Of a stretch of DNA of 64,000 nt, positions 35,032 to 44,054 are shown piece after piece. Made by a program: the position numbers and the translations under genes. Every line of letters starts with the position of its first letter. The stretch's first letter is position 1. Under the pieces are notes generated by a model, which saw only the letters and a program-made list of their open reading frames with translations, ran no database searches and was not told the origin of the DNA. Source of the DNA: Planctomycetaceae bacterium (GTDB taxonomy: Bacteria; Planctomycetota; Planctomycetia; Pirellulales; Pirellulaceae); NCBI GenBank assembly GCA_005778405.1, contig SXOA01000062.1, positions 62,001-126,000 on the forward strand, read 5' to 3'.

Positions 35032-35799
35032 TCACTCGCCCCGAATGTGCCGCACCTGGGCCAGAATCTCGTCAATGATCGCGTAATTGGCGGCGATGCG
35101 GCGAGCCTGAACCCAAAAGGCGAAGGCGAGCACCACCAGGCCGATCATCGCAGCGATGTAATGGATGTTGACCATACTCTCGGGCGGAAAGGTGGCGTTG
35201 AACCAGTCCTTCTCCGACTCGAAAGCCCGCCGCCAGGGAATGGAAGGATCGGAGAGTCCCCCCAATGCAACGAGAATGATGACGGTGAAGATGCCCAGGA
35301 GGGCATAGGGAAAGGTACGCCGCTTCAGCGAGTCGCTCCGCCGCACAAATTCCTGCGATAGGCGATACGTCTCCGCCACCTCCCGGCACCAACGGCTGGT
35401 GCCAATGAAGTAGGTAACGCTAATGCAGCAAACCAGGATGGCAAGCAGGGACGACGCGACACCGAGATAGAAATGCAGTGTGAGATTGCGGCGAGGTGCA
35501 GCAAATGCATCACCGGCCGCCGCGAACTCCTGGGTGATTTTCTGCTGCTGCTCGGGAGAAACGAGCTCCATTGGCAGCTTGCCATGCTCTCGCGCTGCCG
35601 CCACGTACCGGCCAGCAGCAGCATTGAAATCGCCGATTCCAAGTCCCAACAGGAAGTTGGCTGCTAGAACAATGAGGGTCAGGATCGCGAGGACGGAGAA
35701 GATGCGGGACAAGGAATGTCGCGGGTTGGAGGGTTTGCAAAACCCAATTCTACACGGTTGCGGCACGCTTAGTAGCAGGCACACTCCGTGTGCCGGCAT
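35032..35799 (-). CDS. Four-helix membrane protein, unknown
   Basis: Up to 255 residues. Membrane segments: FSVLAILTLIVLAANFLLGLGIG, FYLGVASSLLAILVCCISVTYFIG, FPYALLGIFTVIILVALGGL and IHYIAAMIGLVVLAFAFWVQA. The soluble part between segments 1 and 2 (AAAGRYVAAAREHG ... QQQKITQEFA) is helical. Start is uncertain: the Met at 35799 is inside a REP-like palindrome; GTG at 35766 or a later TTG is equally plausible. No family recognised. Downstream of dtd on the same strand by 30 bases in gene order. Confidence 0.65.
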   Translation of the reverse strand: MPAHGVCLLLSVPQPCRIGFCKPSNPRHSLSRIFSVLAILTLIVLAANFLLGLGIGDFNAAAGRYVAAAREHGKLPMELVSPEQQQKITQEFAAAGDAFAAPRRNLTLHFYLGVASSLLAILVCCISVTYFIGTSRWCREVAETYRLSQEFVRRSDSLKRRTFPYALLGIFTVIILVALGGLSDPSIPWRRAFESEKDWFNATFPPESMVNIHYIAAMIGLVVLAFAFWVQARRIAANYAIIDEILAQVRHIRGE

Positions 35800-35827
35800 T
35801 CCCGCACACGGAGTGTGCGGGCTACTA
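35770..35827. repeat. REP-like palindrome, CTCACTCCGTGAGCG family, copy 2
   Basis: TAGTAGCAGGCACACTCCGTG faces CACGGAGTGTGCGGGCTACTA around a short loop. It sits in the divergent region between the membrane protein and pdxA and supplies possible start codons to both. Confidence 0.8.
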
Positions 35828-35835
35828 TGGAAATT

Positions 35836-36891
35836 ATGAAACCGCTTGTTGCAATTACGCTGGGGGATCCTGCTGGAGTGGGTCCAGAAACCATTGTGGG
35901 GGCGTGGACCATTTCTGCGCTGCACGAAGTCTGCCGTCCGCTGGCCGTGGGGCATCCGGACTTTTTGCGGCGGGCGGTGAAGCTGCTCGAGCTGGATATT
36001 CAAGTGCAAGAAATCAAGTCGCCTTCGGAGGCGGCCCCCTCCCCTGCCCTGCTGCCGTGTTTGAAATCGGGCGATGAAGATCAGTTGCAAGCGCCGCCGT
36101 CGCAAGTTTCGGCGCTCGGAGGACAAGCGGCGTATGCCGCACTGATCCTGGCGGCCGACCTGGCACTCGCGGGAAAGGTCGATGCGATAACAACCGCGCC
36201 GCTCAACAAGGGAGCGCTGGTGGCGGCGGGGCATCATTTTCCAGGACACACCGAGCTGCTCGCGGAGCGATGCGGAATTCCATGGGACAAAGTGGCGATG
36301 ATGCTCTATCTGGCTCCCGGCAGCACGGTTCGGGGACGCGCGGGCCTGGGAGTCGCTCACGTCACACTCCACATGGCGCTGCGAGATGTGTTTGAGCATC
36401 TTACGCAGGAGCGGATTCTAGCCAGCGCCCGCCTGGCGGATGCGGTCACACGAGCGTTCCTCACTCCCGGCAAACTCAAAACGGCTCAGCCGCGGATTGG
36501 CGTCGCGGCGCTCAATCCTCACGCCGGCGAGCAAGGACTATTCGGCGATGAAGAGCTGCGAATCATTTCCCCCGCCGTTGTGGCCGGAAAGTTGGAGGGG
36601 CTCCGTCTTGAAGGCCCCCTGCCCTGCGACACGCTGATGGTCAGAGCCGCCGCCGGCGACTTTGACGCCGTAGTGGCCATGTATCACGACCAGGGGCACA
36701 TCGCCCTCAAGCTGCTGGGAATGCACCGGGCGGTGAACATCACCCTCGGCCTCCCCATCATCCGCACCAGCGTCGCCCACGGCACGGCCTTTGACCTCGC
36801 CTGGCAGGGGCGAGCGGAGACGAGCAGCATGGTGGAGGCAGTGCGGGTGGCCGCGCAATTGGTGGGAGTGAGGGAAAGACTGGTGTGGTAA
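35836..36891 (+). CDS. pdxA: 4-hydroxythreonine-4-phosphate dehydrogenase
   Basis: 351 residues. Motifs in order: VAITLGDPAGVGPET, AITTAPLNKGALVAAGHHFPGHTELLAERCG (metal His), HVTLHMALRDV, ALNPHAGEQGLFGDEE, MYHDQGHIALKLLG (metal and NAD site) and NITLGLPIIRTSVAHGTAFDLAWQG. It oxidises 4-phosphohydroxy-L-threonine in the DXP-independent branch of pyridoxal 5'-phosphate synthesis. A stretch AAPSPALLPC (residues ~66-75) is encoded by CCCCTCCCCTGCCCT, a motif recurring here in other genes. Start at ATG 35836; an upstream ATG at 35827 is inside the repeat. Confidence 0.92.
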   Translation: MKPLVAITLGDPAGVGPETIVGAWTISALHEVCRPLAVGHPDFLRRAVKLLELDIQVQEIKSPSEAAPSPALLPCLKSGDEDQLQAPPSQVSALGGQAAYAALILAADLALAGKVDAITTAPLNKGALVAAGHHFPGHTELLAERCGIPWDKVAMMLYLAPGSTVRGRAGLGVAHVTLHMALRDVFEHLTQERILASARLADAVTRAFLTPGKLKTAQPRIGVAALNPHAGEQGLFGDEELRIISPAVVAGKLEGLRLEGPLPCDTLMVRAAAGDFDAVVAMYHDQGHIALKLLGMHRAVNITLGLPIIRTSVAHGTAFDLAWQGRAETSSMVEAVRVAAQLVGVRERLVW

Positions 36892-36897
36892 GGACTT

Positions 36898-37995
36898 CTA
36901 CTCCTGTAGCTTCCGCAACCACGTCTGCGTCTTGTCCTCCGACTCTTCATCCCCCGGATCGAATTCGAAGAGCTGTGGGTCGAGTTCGACATGAGCCTGA
37001 GGATCGACGAACTCCAGGATGCTGAGAACAGTTTCGGTTGCGGGTTGGGCTGCTTGGCCGGCAGTGGATTTGAACTCTTTGGGGGTCAGTTGGCGCAGGA
37101 ACTCGATGCGGTGGGGAAAGTGCGGGAGCGGCTGATCGGCGCGGCGGAGCGTGAGAATGACAGCAGTCGGAATCTGCTCCGTCGCGGCATCCGATTTCTT
37201 GTCGCCCGAGGGGTGCAACGCCTTGAATCGCTCCGGCTTGAGCCGCCCTTGAACAACGAGGACGAACTCCTTGTCGATGCGGGCCTGCCGTGTTGGGGCG
37301 AAATCGAAGTTGCGATGCAACGATTCGAGCAGGCGAGACAAACCGCCGAGAAGTATCCAGTGATCCGTGGTTAGGTATTTCCCGTCGTCCCCCTCGCGCG
37401 AAAGAGCACTGGCCAGCCGGGTGAGATTCACATGCTCCAGCTTGGGAGCGGCCGGTGGCACATGGCGGCGAATCCAATAATCCTGGCGGCCGCAGATTTG
37501 CAGCAGCGAGGCCGCCTGCGGGCCGACTTGCATTTTCATATCGAGGCGGAGGAGTTTGGGCTGTCCCGAGCCGAATTGAAAATACTCCCCCGACCCGACA
37601 ACTTCCTGTCCGAAGGCGAACACTCGCTGGCGGACTTTGGCCTGGATGGCCTTTTGACGAAAAGCATCCTTGGCGGACAGGGCGACGAGTTTGTTGCCGT
37701 CCCTTTCCTCCGGAGTAAGCGGCGGGGGCAACGGTTCCCCCCCCTCCCCTCCCCTGCCCTTTGATAAGACGGCTTTTTCGAGTTCCTTATTCTCCGGCAC
37801 GGCAGCGACGCGTTTAGTTGCGGAATCGGAGCGTTTTTGACGTTGCTGAGCAGAGCCGGCAAGCGGCCATGCGGATAGTGCCAGGAGCAAACACGCTAAC
37901 CCGAAGCGCCAGCGAGGGAGATTGGGAACCCACCCTCGCTGGCGCTTCGGGTTAGTGTCCATTCTCTCTACCAATTTGGGCAATTTGTACTTCAT
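36898..37995 (-). CDS. Secreted conserved planctomycete protein, unknown
   Basis: 365 residues. Signal peptide (WRFGLACLLLALSAWPLAGSA, ~29-49) preceded by MDTNPKRQRGW, translated from a REP-like element. Then a charged helical linker, and a ~220-residue domain with VGSGEYFQFGSGQPKLLRLDMKMQ, GDDGKYLTTDHWILLGGLSRLLESLHRNF, FVLVVQGRLKPERFKALHP and an acidic C-terminus (FEFDPGDEESED). No enzymatic motif visible. It looks like an outer-membrane or periplasmic protein limited to the phylum. A start at 37962 is an alternative. Confidence 0.7.
   Translation of the reverse strand: MKYKLPKLVERMDTNPKRQRGWVPNLPRWRFGLACLLLALSAWPLAGSAQQRQKRSDSATKRVAAVPENKELEKAVLSKGRGGEGGEPLPPPLTPEERDGNKLVALSAKDAFRQKAIQAKVRQRVFAFGQEVVGSGEYFQFGSGQPKLLRLDMKMQVGPQAASLLQICGRQDYWIRRHVPPAAPKLEHVNLTRLASALSREGDDGKYLTTDHWILLGGLSRLLESLHRNFDFAPTRQARIDKEFVLVVQGRLKPERFKALHPSGDKKSDAATEQIPTAVILTLRRADQPLPHFPHRIEFLRQLTPKEFKSTAGQAAQPATETVLSILEFVDPQAHVELDPQLFEFDPGDEESEDKTQTWLRKLQE
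37896..37955. repeat. REP-like palindrome (CTAACCCGAAGCGCCAGCG family) inside a signal-peptide region
   Basis: The 23-base arms CTAACCCGAAGCGCC... and its reverse complement flank 14 bases. It codes for the first NPKRQRG segment and part of the signal of the secreted protein. Confidence 0.85.
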
Positions 37996-38322
37996 AACCC
38001 GGTCGTGCCGATTTTGCCAAAGATTCCCGATATGCCGAACCGAACAATAACTCACAGGACACCGCAGCCGGTCCGCCAGCGCGCAACATGCGTGGGGCCG
38101 GCATAATAGGGGGAAAACCCCGGCGGGGTCCACGCCAGATAGCAGGCTGCTCAAAAAAGGGGTCAGGCACTTCGCCGCGACCAGTTTTCTGAGGGGTAAC
38201 GTCAACGGCTCGGAGCCAGACCCCTTTTTTGAGCAGCCGCTAGCAACATCGCAATGAAGCGCAGCCCAGGCTTTCCCGGCCCGTTTCCGGACAAAGCCGC
38301 GGCCAATGTCACGGGGGACATC
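37996..38322. other. Gene-free intergenic region of ~330 bases
   Basis: Between the divergent genes at 36898-37995 and 38323-39408 there is no convincing coding frame. It is occupied mainly by the 105-base palindrome at 38140-38244. Promoters for the two genes must lie here, but no canonical -35/-10 pair is clear to me. Confidence 0.6.
38140..38244. repeat. Long inverted repeat with AAAAAAGGGGTC arms
   Basis: TAGCAGGCTGCTCAAAAAAG on the left is mirrored by TTTTTTGAGCAGCCGCTAGCA on the right. Inner parts GGGGTCAGGCAC and GAGCCAGACCCC also pair. The loop of ~45 bases contains TTCGCCGCGACCAGTTTTC. The GGGGTCAGGCAC core is a repeat I know from planctomycete genomes. It is not flanked by a target-site duplication I can see, and carries no gene. 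Confidence 0.75.
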
Positions 38323-39408
38323 ATGAAAATCCGTTTGTCGCTTTGGATTCTGACGGCGGCCGTGGCCTGCACGGCGCTGGGGTGTGCGTTTCCCAAAGCG
38401 CACAATTTGCCTCCGGCACAACAACTCTTTGAACCGGGACCAGGGGTTGGCGGTCCTGGGCCGGGGGTTCTCCCCCCTGCCCTGCCGCCGATGATGATTC
38501 CGGTTTCCATGCCGACCGTGCAGGTCTTGTTCAACAAGCCCGACGGGATGCAGGTCCGCTGGGATGTGAGTCAGGCGGGAGCCTTTGACTCCTCGCCCCT
38601 CATCGTTCCCGGGCGGCACAACTTTCCGCAGAACGCTCTGTACCGGCTGAAAATTACGAATCTGGAAAAGAGCCCCGGCGTGGAGCTTTATCCCACGCTC
38701 GAAGTCGGCCCGACCACGCCGCGGAGCGAAGCCTTCCTGGCTCACAACGCGATTCCGGTGCAGTTCACCGACGAAGACCTGGACCAGGTGCTGGCCGGCA
38801 ATTTCGTGACGAAGGTCATCTACCTGCCTGACCCCGAGTTCCAGGAACTCGCTCTGGCCGGTGTCGATACCCTCGTCAGCACGCGGCTTGACCCGGGTGT
38901 GGATCCGATTACCGAAGCGGATCGCCGCGGAGCCATCCTGGCGATTATCCGCCTGGGCAACAAGGACGTCGAACTGCCCGGTTCGGCGGACGGAAATGCG
39001 GGAATGGGAATGGACGGGGGAGTGCTTCCCTGTGCTGGCGAAGGAGGCTACGGCTTCCCGCCGAATTATGTCGCCGGGGTGACCGCTCCGATGTATGGCA
39101 TGCCGATGTCGGGAACGCCGATTGGCTTGCCCGGCCCGCCGCACATTCCGCTGGGAGGACCGGCCGGCCTGCAGACGCATACCATGGTCAATCGGACCCA
39201 CATGCACATTCCGCAGCCGACCTCGAACTTCAGGATCAATGTTCGCCAGCAGCCGGGATATAGCTATCCCAAGCCTGCCAGCCGCGTTCGCATCCGCGAG
39301 CAGAGCATTCATCCCAGCATGCCGTTCGGCCAGCCGCACTATGACCGGCACGAGCGGATTGGAACTCCCAATATGCAGGGTGGCGAATACTGCCCGCCGG
39401 GTCAGTAG
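38323..39408 (+). CDS. Envelope lipoprotein with repeat-like domain (paralogue 1 of cluster)
   Basis: 361 residues. Lipoprotein signal (TAAVACTALGC). A Pro/Gly-rich linker precedes a domain shared with the next gene: LYRLKITNLEKSPGVELYPTLEV, then IPVQFTDEDLDQVLAGNFVTKVIYLPD and GAILAIIRLGNKDVELPG. A Met/Gly/Pro-rich C-terminus follows (YGMPMSGTPIGLPGPPHIPLGG), ending in a basic stretch. It appears to be a conserved surface/lipoprotein type of Pirellulales; function unknown. The stretch GVLPPALPP derives from a C-rich repeat. Start at 38323, as the Met before the lipobox; the open frame reaches further. Confidence 0.75.
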   Translation: MKIRLSLWILTAAVACTALGCAFPKAHNLPPAQQLFEPGPGVGGPGPGVLPPALPPMMIPVSMPTVQVLFNKPDGMQVRWDVSQAGAFDSSPLIVPGRHNFPQNALYRLKITNLEKSPGVELYPTLEVGPTTPRSEAFLAHNAIPVQFTDEDLDQVLAGNFVTKVIYLPDPEFQELALAGVDTLVSTRLDPGVDPITEADRRGAILAIIRLGNKDVELPGSADGNAGMGMDGGVLPCAGEGGYGFPPNYVAGVTAPMYGMPMSGTPIGLPGPPHIPLGGPAGLQTHTMVNRTHMHIPQPTSNFRINVRQQPGYSYPKPASRVRIREQSIHPSMPFGQPHYDRHERIGTPNMQGGEYCPPGQ

Positions 39409-39431
39409 CTAAACCAGTCCCGAGAACTATC

Positions 39432-39541
39432 GGGTGGCACGCCCACGGCTTTGCGTGGGCGTGTGCATTGAATAACGCAACTTGACGGATTTGATGGAAT
39501 CGAGACTCACGCCCACGCAAAGCCGTAGGTGTGTTACCCGG
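39432..39541. repeat. REP-like palindrome with CACGCCCACG arms
   Basis: GTGGCACGCCCACGGCTTTG and its near complement ACGCAAAGCCGTAGGTGTGTTACC lie about 75 bases apart, with a second internal copy of CACGCCCACGCAAAGCCG. It occupies the gap between the two paralogous envelope genes. Confidence 0.75.
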
Positions 39542-39551
39542 GGCAGAAATC

Positions 39552-40343
39552 ATGCGAATTCGAGTTCTCAAGTTCGCTCTCTCAGCCGGTCTCGCCATTC
39601 TGGGAGGAGTCGCCCTTGCCCAGCCGCCGGTGCACTATCAGAATCGCGCCGACATGCCACCGGGAGAAGTCGGGCAGCGACAACTGACTCGCGGCGGTCC
39701 GCTGGCTGGGTACTTTCAGCCCGTGGAAGTGACCGCGCCCAAGGGTGCGATCGTTTCGCTGGCGGTCGAAGGGGGCTTTGACCAAGGGGACAAGGATTCC
39801 GTTCTGGCCGGCATGCAAATCGGCTACGTCTACCGGATGCGGGTAGCGAATATTCCGGACCATGCGGGAGAAGAAGTTTTTCCCACCATCGAGCTGGTCG
39901 ACCGTCTCTATCCTCCTCCCGGCCAGGCCGCCCGCTTTCCGGTTCCCATCGAGTTGACGGCCGAGGAGCTCGCGCTGGCACTCGAAGGCCGTTTTGTCAC
40001 CCGGGTCATCTACCTCGAACAGCCGAAATCCGCCTTGCCGGTGAAAGACGAACCCAAGAAGCAGCGGTATTTTGAAATTGGGGCTGGGCAGGATCCGCTC
40101 AAGGTGGCAGATCAGATGGGTCGCCCCATCGCCATCCTGCGGATGGGCTCTCGCGTCCCGGATGGCCTGACGCCGGACGGCAAGTTCCTCTATCACTCGC
40201 CGCCGCTCCTCAAATTCACGACGACGCCGGTGGAAGTGAAGCGGAATGAAGGGCTGGAAGAGGCACAGCTGCCCCCCAAAGTTGGCGAGCGACAAGGTCG
40301 GACTTTCCAGCGTTTGCCGGAGAGCCAGATCAAGCGGCGATGA
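39552..40343 (+). CDS. Secreted envelope protein (paralogue 2 of cluster)
   Basis: 263 residues. Signal peptide RIRVLKFALSAGLAILGGVALAQ. Shares the domain of the previous gene: YRMRVANIPDHAGEEVFPTIELV, FPVPIELTAEELALALEGRFVTRVIYLE and GRPIAILRMGSR. An N-terminal strand segment (GYFQPVEVTAPKGAIVSLAVEGG) has no match there. Third gene of the set follows 48 bases later. Unknown function; the co-location of two diverged copies suggests they form one complex. Confidence 0.75.
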   Translation: MRIRVLKFALSAGLAILGGVALAQPPVHYQNRADMPPGEVGQRQLTRGGPLAGYFQPVEVTAPKGAIVSLAVEGGFDQGDKDSVLAGMQIGYVYRMRVANIPDHAGEEVFPTIELVDRLYPPPGQAARFPVPIELTAEELALALEGRFVTRVIYLEQPKSALPVKDEPKKQRYFEIGAGQDPLKVADQMGRPIAILRMGSRVPDGLTPDGKFLYHSPPLLKFTTTPVEVKRNEGLEEAQLPPKVGERQGRTFQRLPESQIKRR

Positions 40344-40391
40344 TTGTAGGCCGCTCACTCCGAGAGCGGAACGCGGCAGAGAAAGGGAACC

Positions 40392-41630
40392 ATGAATACG
40401 ACGCACGGAAAGCTCCTCGCGCTGGTGATGATGGGCTCGCTCGGCCTTTGCTCATGTCGGGCGATGCCCGATCGCGCCGCCGCAAGCGGGAATGCTCCGA
40501 TCGTGACGAAGACCAAAGGCGGGCCGAGCGGAAATCCCATCGTCCTCGCGCAGCACACCTCCCCTGCCCTGCCCCAAAGCGCTTACAACGGCGGCCACAT
40601 CGGACATCACGGGGGAACTTCCGGTCATTGCCCGCACTGTTCGCCGCAAAGTAGCGGGCCATTTCATTTCAGTTGCCAGGCAGAAGAGCTGCAGTGGGCA
40701 CCCGATGGGCTCGCCCTACCCTGGCCGCAGGACGAGTATCTTTGCGATGGTGGCGATCTGAATCAGGACGCCAACCTCAAGAAGGATTCTTCGGTCGTCG
40801 GCGTGGACCAGGAAGACACGATTGCTCATTACAACACGCTCGATGGCCGCAAGGAAGTCACGCACAGCAACAAGGTCTGCATCTACGCCCCGCGGTTTGC
40901 CGCCGTGCGACATGTGACGGTGCCGATTACCACGGAAGTGCATGAGCGGATGGCCGGGATTGAGAAGACTGACAAGCTCCACCTGCACGACAAGACTTTT
41001 GTTCCGACCACCGCCATCCAGCCGGAGGCTGTGCGCGGAGAACAGGCGATCGACCTGGCGAATATTTTCCGCGAACGGAAGGCCGGCAACGAACTGGCCC
41101 GGACCAATGTTCCGTACCTGGCCCGGGGCGAGTTCTTGCCGTTCGAGGATTTCGCCCTCATCCGCCGAGGCGTCTACGAGCAGGGTGACAAACCGCGCCT
41201 GGCCATCAGTGCCCAGGCGGCTGAGGTTTGGCTCGATAAGAAAGCAGTGCAGGTGGTCATCGACGGCAGGATGGCCGTCGAAGCCGCCGGCACTTCCGGT
41301 TCCCAGGAAACGCGGATGTATGAGCTGGAAGGGAAGCCCCGTTTGCGGATTTGCAAAGTCGCGAGCAAGAGCGACGCCCAGGTCGGCGAGACGGTGGAAT
41401 TCACGCTGCGGTTTGACAATGTCGGCGAACAGCCGATCAGCAATGTCACCATCATCGACAGCCTGACCACCCGCCTGGAATACGTCGACAACAGCCAGTC
41501 CTCCAGCCGCGAGGCGAAGTTCGACACGCAGGAGAACGATGGGGAATCGCTGGTCCTGCGGTGGGCCCTGAACGAACCGCTCAAGGTGAACGAAGGGGGC
41601 ATCATCCGCTTTCAGTGCCGGGTGCGGTGA
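40392..41630 (+). CDS. Lipoprotein with DUF11 (conserved-repeat) domain
   Basis: 412 residues. Lipobox SLGLCSC with signal MNTTHGKLLALVMMG. A His/Ser-rich linker (GHIGHHGGTSGHCPHC) precedes a ~190-residue N-domain (EELQWAPDGLALPWPQDEYLCDGGD opening). The last ~110 residues form an Ig-like DUF11 domain: RICKVASKSDAQVGETVEFTL, FDNVGEQPISNVTIIDSLTTRLEYV, ending IIRFQCRVR. Such domains occur in surface adhesin-like proteins. Operon partner of the two envelope proteins upstream. Confidence 0.8.
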   Translation: MNTTHGKLLALVMMGSLGLCSCRAMPDRAAASGNAPIVTKTKGGPSGNPIVLAQHTSPALPQSAYNGGHIGHHGGTSGHCPHCSPQSSGPFHFSCQAEELQWAPDGLALPWPQDEYLCDGGDLNQDANLKKDSSVVGVDQEDTIAHYNTLDGRKEVTHSNKVCIYAPRFAAVRHVTVPITTEVHERMAGIEKTDKLHLHDKTFVPTTAIQPEAVRGEQAIDLANIFRERKAGNELARTNVPYLARGEFLPFEDFALIRRGVYEQGDKPRLAISAQAAEVWLDKKAVQVVIDGRMAVEAAGTSGSQETRMYELEGKPRLRICKVASKSDAQVGETVEFTLRFDNVGEQPISNVTIIDSLTTRLEYVDNSQSSSREAKFDTQENDGESLVLRWALNEPLKVNEGGIIRFQCRVR

Positions 41631-41635
41631 GAAGC

Positions 41636-41735
41636 AGTAGGCAGGTGGCAGTAGGCAGAAGGCAGTAGTAGATTGGTTGCGTGGCGCAAGAACTCTTTTT
41701 GCTGCCTATTGATTACCGCCTACTGCCTACCGTCT
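41636..41735. repeat. GGCAGTAGGCAG inverted repeat
   Basis: GCAGTAGGCAGGTGGCAGTAGG on the left is matched by GCCTACTGCCTACC on the right across ~50 bases. It is of the same type as 11846-11916. Confidence 0.65.
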
Positions 41736-41742
41736 TTCTCCC

Positions 41743-42609
41743 ATGCACGAAACCTTCTCCGCCGGCGATATCACGGCTGTTATTGGCGATAACTCGGCTT
41801 ACGAGAAGCACCGGGCCGGGTACAACGGACTCTGGAGTCTGACGCACAAGAAGGAGCCGGCCAATCTGTTTGTGCCGGAGGTCGCGGGCTTCAACCTGGA
41901 GCACATTTTCGACGGCGCGACGCTGGACATCGACGACAGCGGCACCATCTTCTTCGAGCCCCGCAAGGCTCCGATGGAATTCAAGAAGCTCAGCGATCAC
42001 GAGGCCGAGCTGCATCAGCCGCCGACGCCGACGTTTCATCTGGAAAGCTGGACGAAGTTCACGCTGGTCGCGCCGCACTACATCGACATTGCGTTCCGCT
42101 GCCGGGCGACGCAGCACGTTTTTGTGAACGGCTACATCGGCTTGTTCTGGGCCAGCTACATCAACGCCCCAGAGGACAAGAGCATGTACTTCCGCGGGAA
42201 ACAGGGGTGGCTGCAGCACTGCTCGCCGGCCCACAACAACCAAAGCACGGTGCTGCACGAGGATGATCGCTACGAATTACGGTTCGCCGCCGGCCACCGG
42301 GATTGCCTCTATAAGAACACCACGCCGCTCAAATACGATCTGCCGCTCTTCTACGGCCTATTCCAAGGGCAGACCTACATCACCATGTTTGACCGCGTGA
42401 GCGGCATTCGCCTGACTCAATCTCCCAGCGGCGGCGGCTTCAACCAGGAGAAGAAAACGACGCTTCCGGCCTGGGACTTCCAGTACATCATCCCCCGCTA
42501 CGAAATCCTCACCGACTACGCTTTCCGCTGCCGCCTGGTCTATCGGCCAAGGTGTTCGCGGGACGAAGTGCTGAAAGAATACGAGGGGTGGAAGAAAGAG
42601 TTGGGGTAA
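41743..42609 (+). CDS. Conserved hypothetical protein, beta-rich
   Basis: 288 residues, no signal peptide. Beta-rich throughout: NLFVPEVAGFNLEHIFDG, LDIDDSGTIFFEPRKAPMEF, FHLESWTKFTLVAPHYIDIAFRCRA, VFVNGYIGLFWASYINAPEDKSMYFRG, DRYELRFAAGHRDCLYKNTTP, LPLFYGLFQGQTYITMFD. Its look is of a sugar-binding or lyase-like beta-sandwich, but I recognise no family. Possibly a cytoplasmic carbohydrate-active protein. Precedes the histidine kinase by 54 bases, on the same strand. Confidence 0.7.
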   Translation: MHETFSAGDITAVIGDNSAYEKHRAGYNGLWSLTHKKEPANLFVPEVAGFNLEHIFDGATLDIDDSGTIFFEPRKAPMEFKKLSDHEAELHQPPTPTFHLESWTKFTLVAPHYIDIAFRCRATQHVFVNGYIGLFWASYINAPEDKSMYFRGKQGWLQHCSPAHNNQSTVLHEDDRYELRFAAGHRDCLYKNTTPLKYDLPLFYGLFQGQTYITMFDRVSGIRLTQSPSGGGFNQEKKTTLPAWDFQYIIPRYEILTDYAFRCRLVYRPRCSRDEVLKEYEGWKKELG

Positions 42610-42663
42610 GACAGTTTCTATTTTCGCAATGCTCATCATCCTCTCACTTCAATAAAACTCCTC

Positions 42664-44025
42664 GTGCGCTGGCCCATTCGCAATCAACTTCTGTGGCCCT
42701 TTGCGGGGGTGATGGCGGTGACGCTGGCGCTGGTCAGCGGCGTCAATGCCTGGCTGGCGACTCGCAGGGCCGAGGCGCAGATTCAGACGCAGCTCGCGAA
42801 TATTGGCCAGACGCTGAAGCGGCCGCCGTTTCCGCTCACGGAGTCGGTGCTGCGGCAGGCCAGGAGTTTATCGGGGACGGAGCTGGTGGTGATGGATATG
42901 GAAGGAAAAGTGGTCGCCTCCAGCACGCCGGCGGTGGAGAATGCCCGGCCGCTCGAAACTCCGCCGCGGACCACGGAACAAACGGGCCTCGGCGATTCCG
43001 TGCTGATTCAAGGGGAGCAGTATTTCCACCGTGCGGTGGAAACGCGCGGCAGCGATGAGACGAATCCGCTGATCCTGCATGTGCTCTATCCCGAACGGAG
43101 TTATCGCGAAAGCTTGCGGCAGGCGATGGTCCCCCCGCTGGTCGTCGGCGGAATCGCGCTGGTTGTGGTCGTGCTGACCGCCGGCTCATTGGCCTCCCGC
43201 TTTAGCCGGCCGATTGCCAAATTGCAGCAGCAAGTCGGACGGATTGCCGAGGGGGACTTTCAGCCGCTGCCGTTGCCCCAGCGCAACGACGAATTGCGGG
43301 ATCTGGCCAAGAGCGTGAATTCCTTGGCCCAGCAATTGACGACGTTGACCCAGGTGATGAAACGGTCGGAGCGATTGACGTTGCTGGGGCAACTCAGCGG
43401 CGGGCTGGCTCATCATCTGAGAAACGACATCACCGGTGTGCGCCTGGCGATTCAATTGCATCAACGGACCTGCCGAGGGAGCGACCGCGAGAGCCTCGAC
43501 GTGGCCCTGCGGCAACTGACGCTCTCGGAGGAGTATTTGCAGCGGCTCCTCGCCATCGGTCAGCCGCGTGACCCAGAACGGAAGGCCTGCGACCTGAAGG
43601 AAATCGCCGCGGACCTGATCGTGCTGCATGGCCCGACGTTTCATCACCGCAAGGTCGCGTTGCAGGCCGAACTAGGGAATCGAAATATTCCCCTGAGTGC
43701 CGATGCCAAGCAACTGGGGCAACTGCTGCTCAACCTCTTGCTCAACGGCATCGAAGCCGCGGGGCCGGGGGGCTGGGTGCGGATGGAGACGGGGATTCGC
43801 GATGTAGAAAGACAAGCCTTCGTGCGCTTGCTCGACAGCGGCTCCGGCCCTCCCCCCGAAATTGAAGCGAAACTCTTCGAGCCGTTCGCCACCAGCAAGC
43901 CGGAGGGCGTGGGCCTCGGTCTAGCCGTGGCGAGGCAGATTGCTCGGGCCCATGAAGGGGAGCTGATTTTCAGCCGGACGACTGAAGGGACGACGTGTTT
44001 TGAGTTGCGATTGCCGTTGGGGTAG
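42664..44025 (+). CDS. Orphan sensor histidine kinase
   Basis: 453 residues. Two membrane segments (~8-31 and ~157-178) enclose a ~125-residue periplasmic sensor (GTELVVMDMEGKVVASS). HAMP (RFSRPIAKLQQQVGRIAEGDF) follows. The phosphoacceptor motif is LSGGLAHHLRNDITG (His250/251). The ATPase has N-box LLLNLLLNGIEAA, D-box LDSGSGPPPEIE and G2-box GVGLGLAVARQIA. Start is GTG. No response regulator is adjacent; the nearest downstream gene is on the other strand, so its partner lies elsewhere. Confidence 0.85.
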   Translation: MRWPIRNQLLWPFAGVMAVTLALVSGVNAWLATRRAEAQIQTQLANIGQTLKRPPFPLTESVLRQARSLSGTELVVMDMEGKVVASSTPAVENARPLETPPRTTEQTGLGDSVLIQGEQYFHRAVETRGSDETNPLILHVLYPERSYRESLRQAMVPPLVVGGIALVVVVLTAGSLASRFSRPIAKLQQQVGRIAEGDFQPLPLPQRNDELRDLAKSVNSLAQQLTTLTQVMKRSERLTLLGQLSGGLAHHLRNDITGVRLAIQLHQRTCRGSDRESLDVALRQLTLSEEYLQRLLAIGQPRDPERKACDLKEIAADLIVLHGPTFHHRKVALQAELGNRNIPLSADAKQLGQLLLNLLLNGIEAAGPGGWVRMETGIRDVERQAFVRLLDSGSGPPPEIEAKLFEPFATSKPEGVGLGLAVARQIARAHEGELIFSRTTEGTTCFELRLPLG

Positions 44026-44054
44026 ACTGAAATTTACCGAGTTTCGCATTTTTC

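Noticed and set aside
38000-39351. Upstream extension of the 36898-37995 gene to 817 codons
   Set aside because: The added part is antisense to the envelope lipoprotein at 38323-39408 and crosses a long palindrome; the signal peptide marks a start near 37995.
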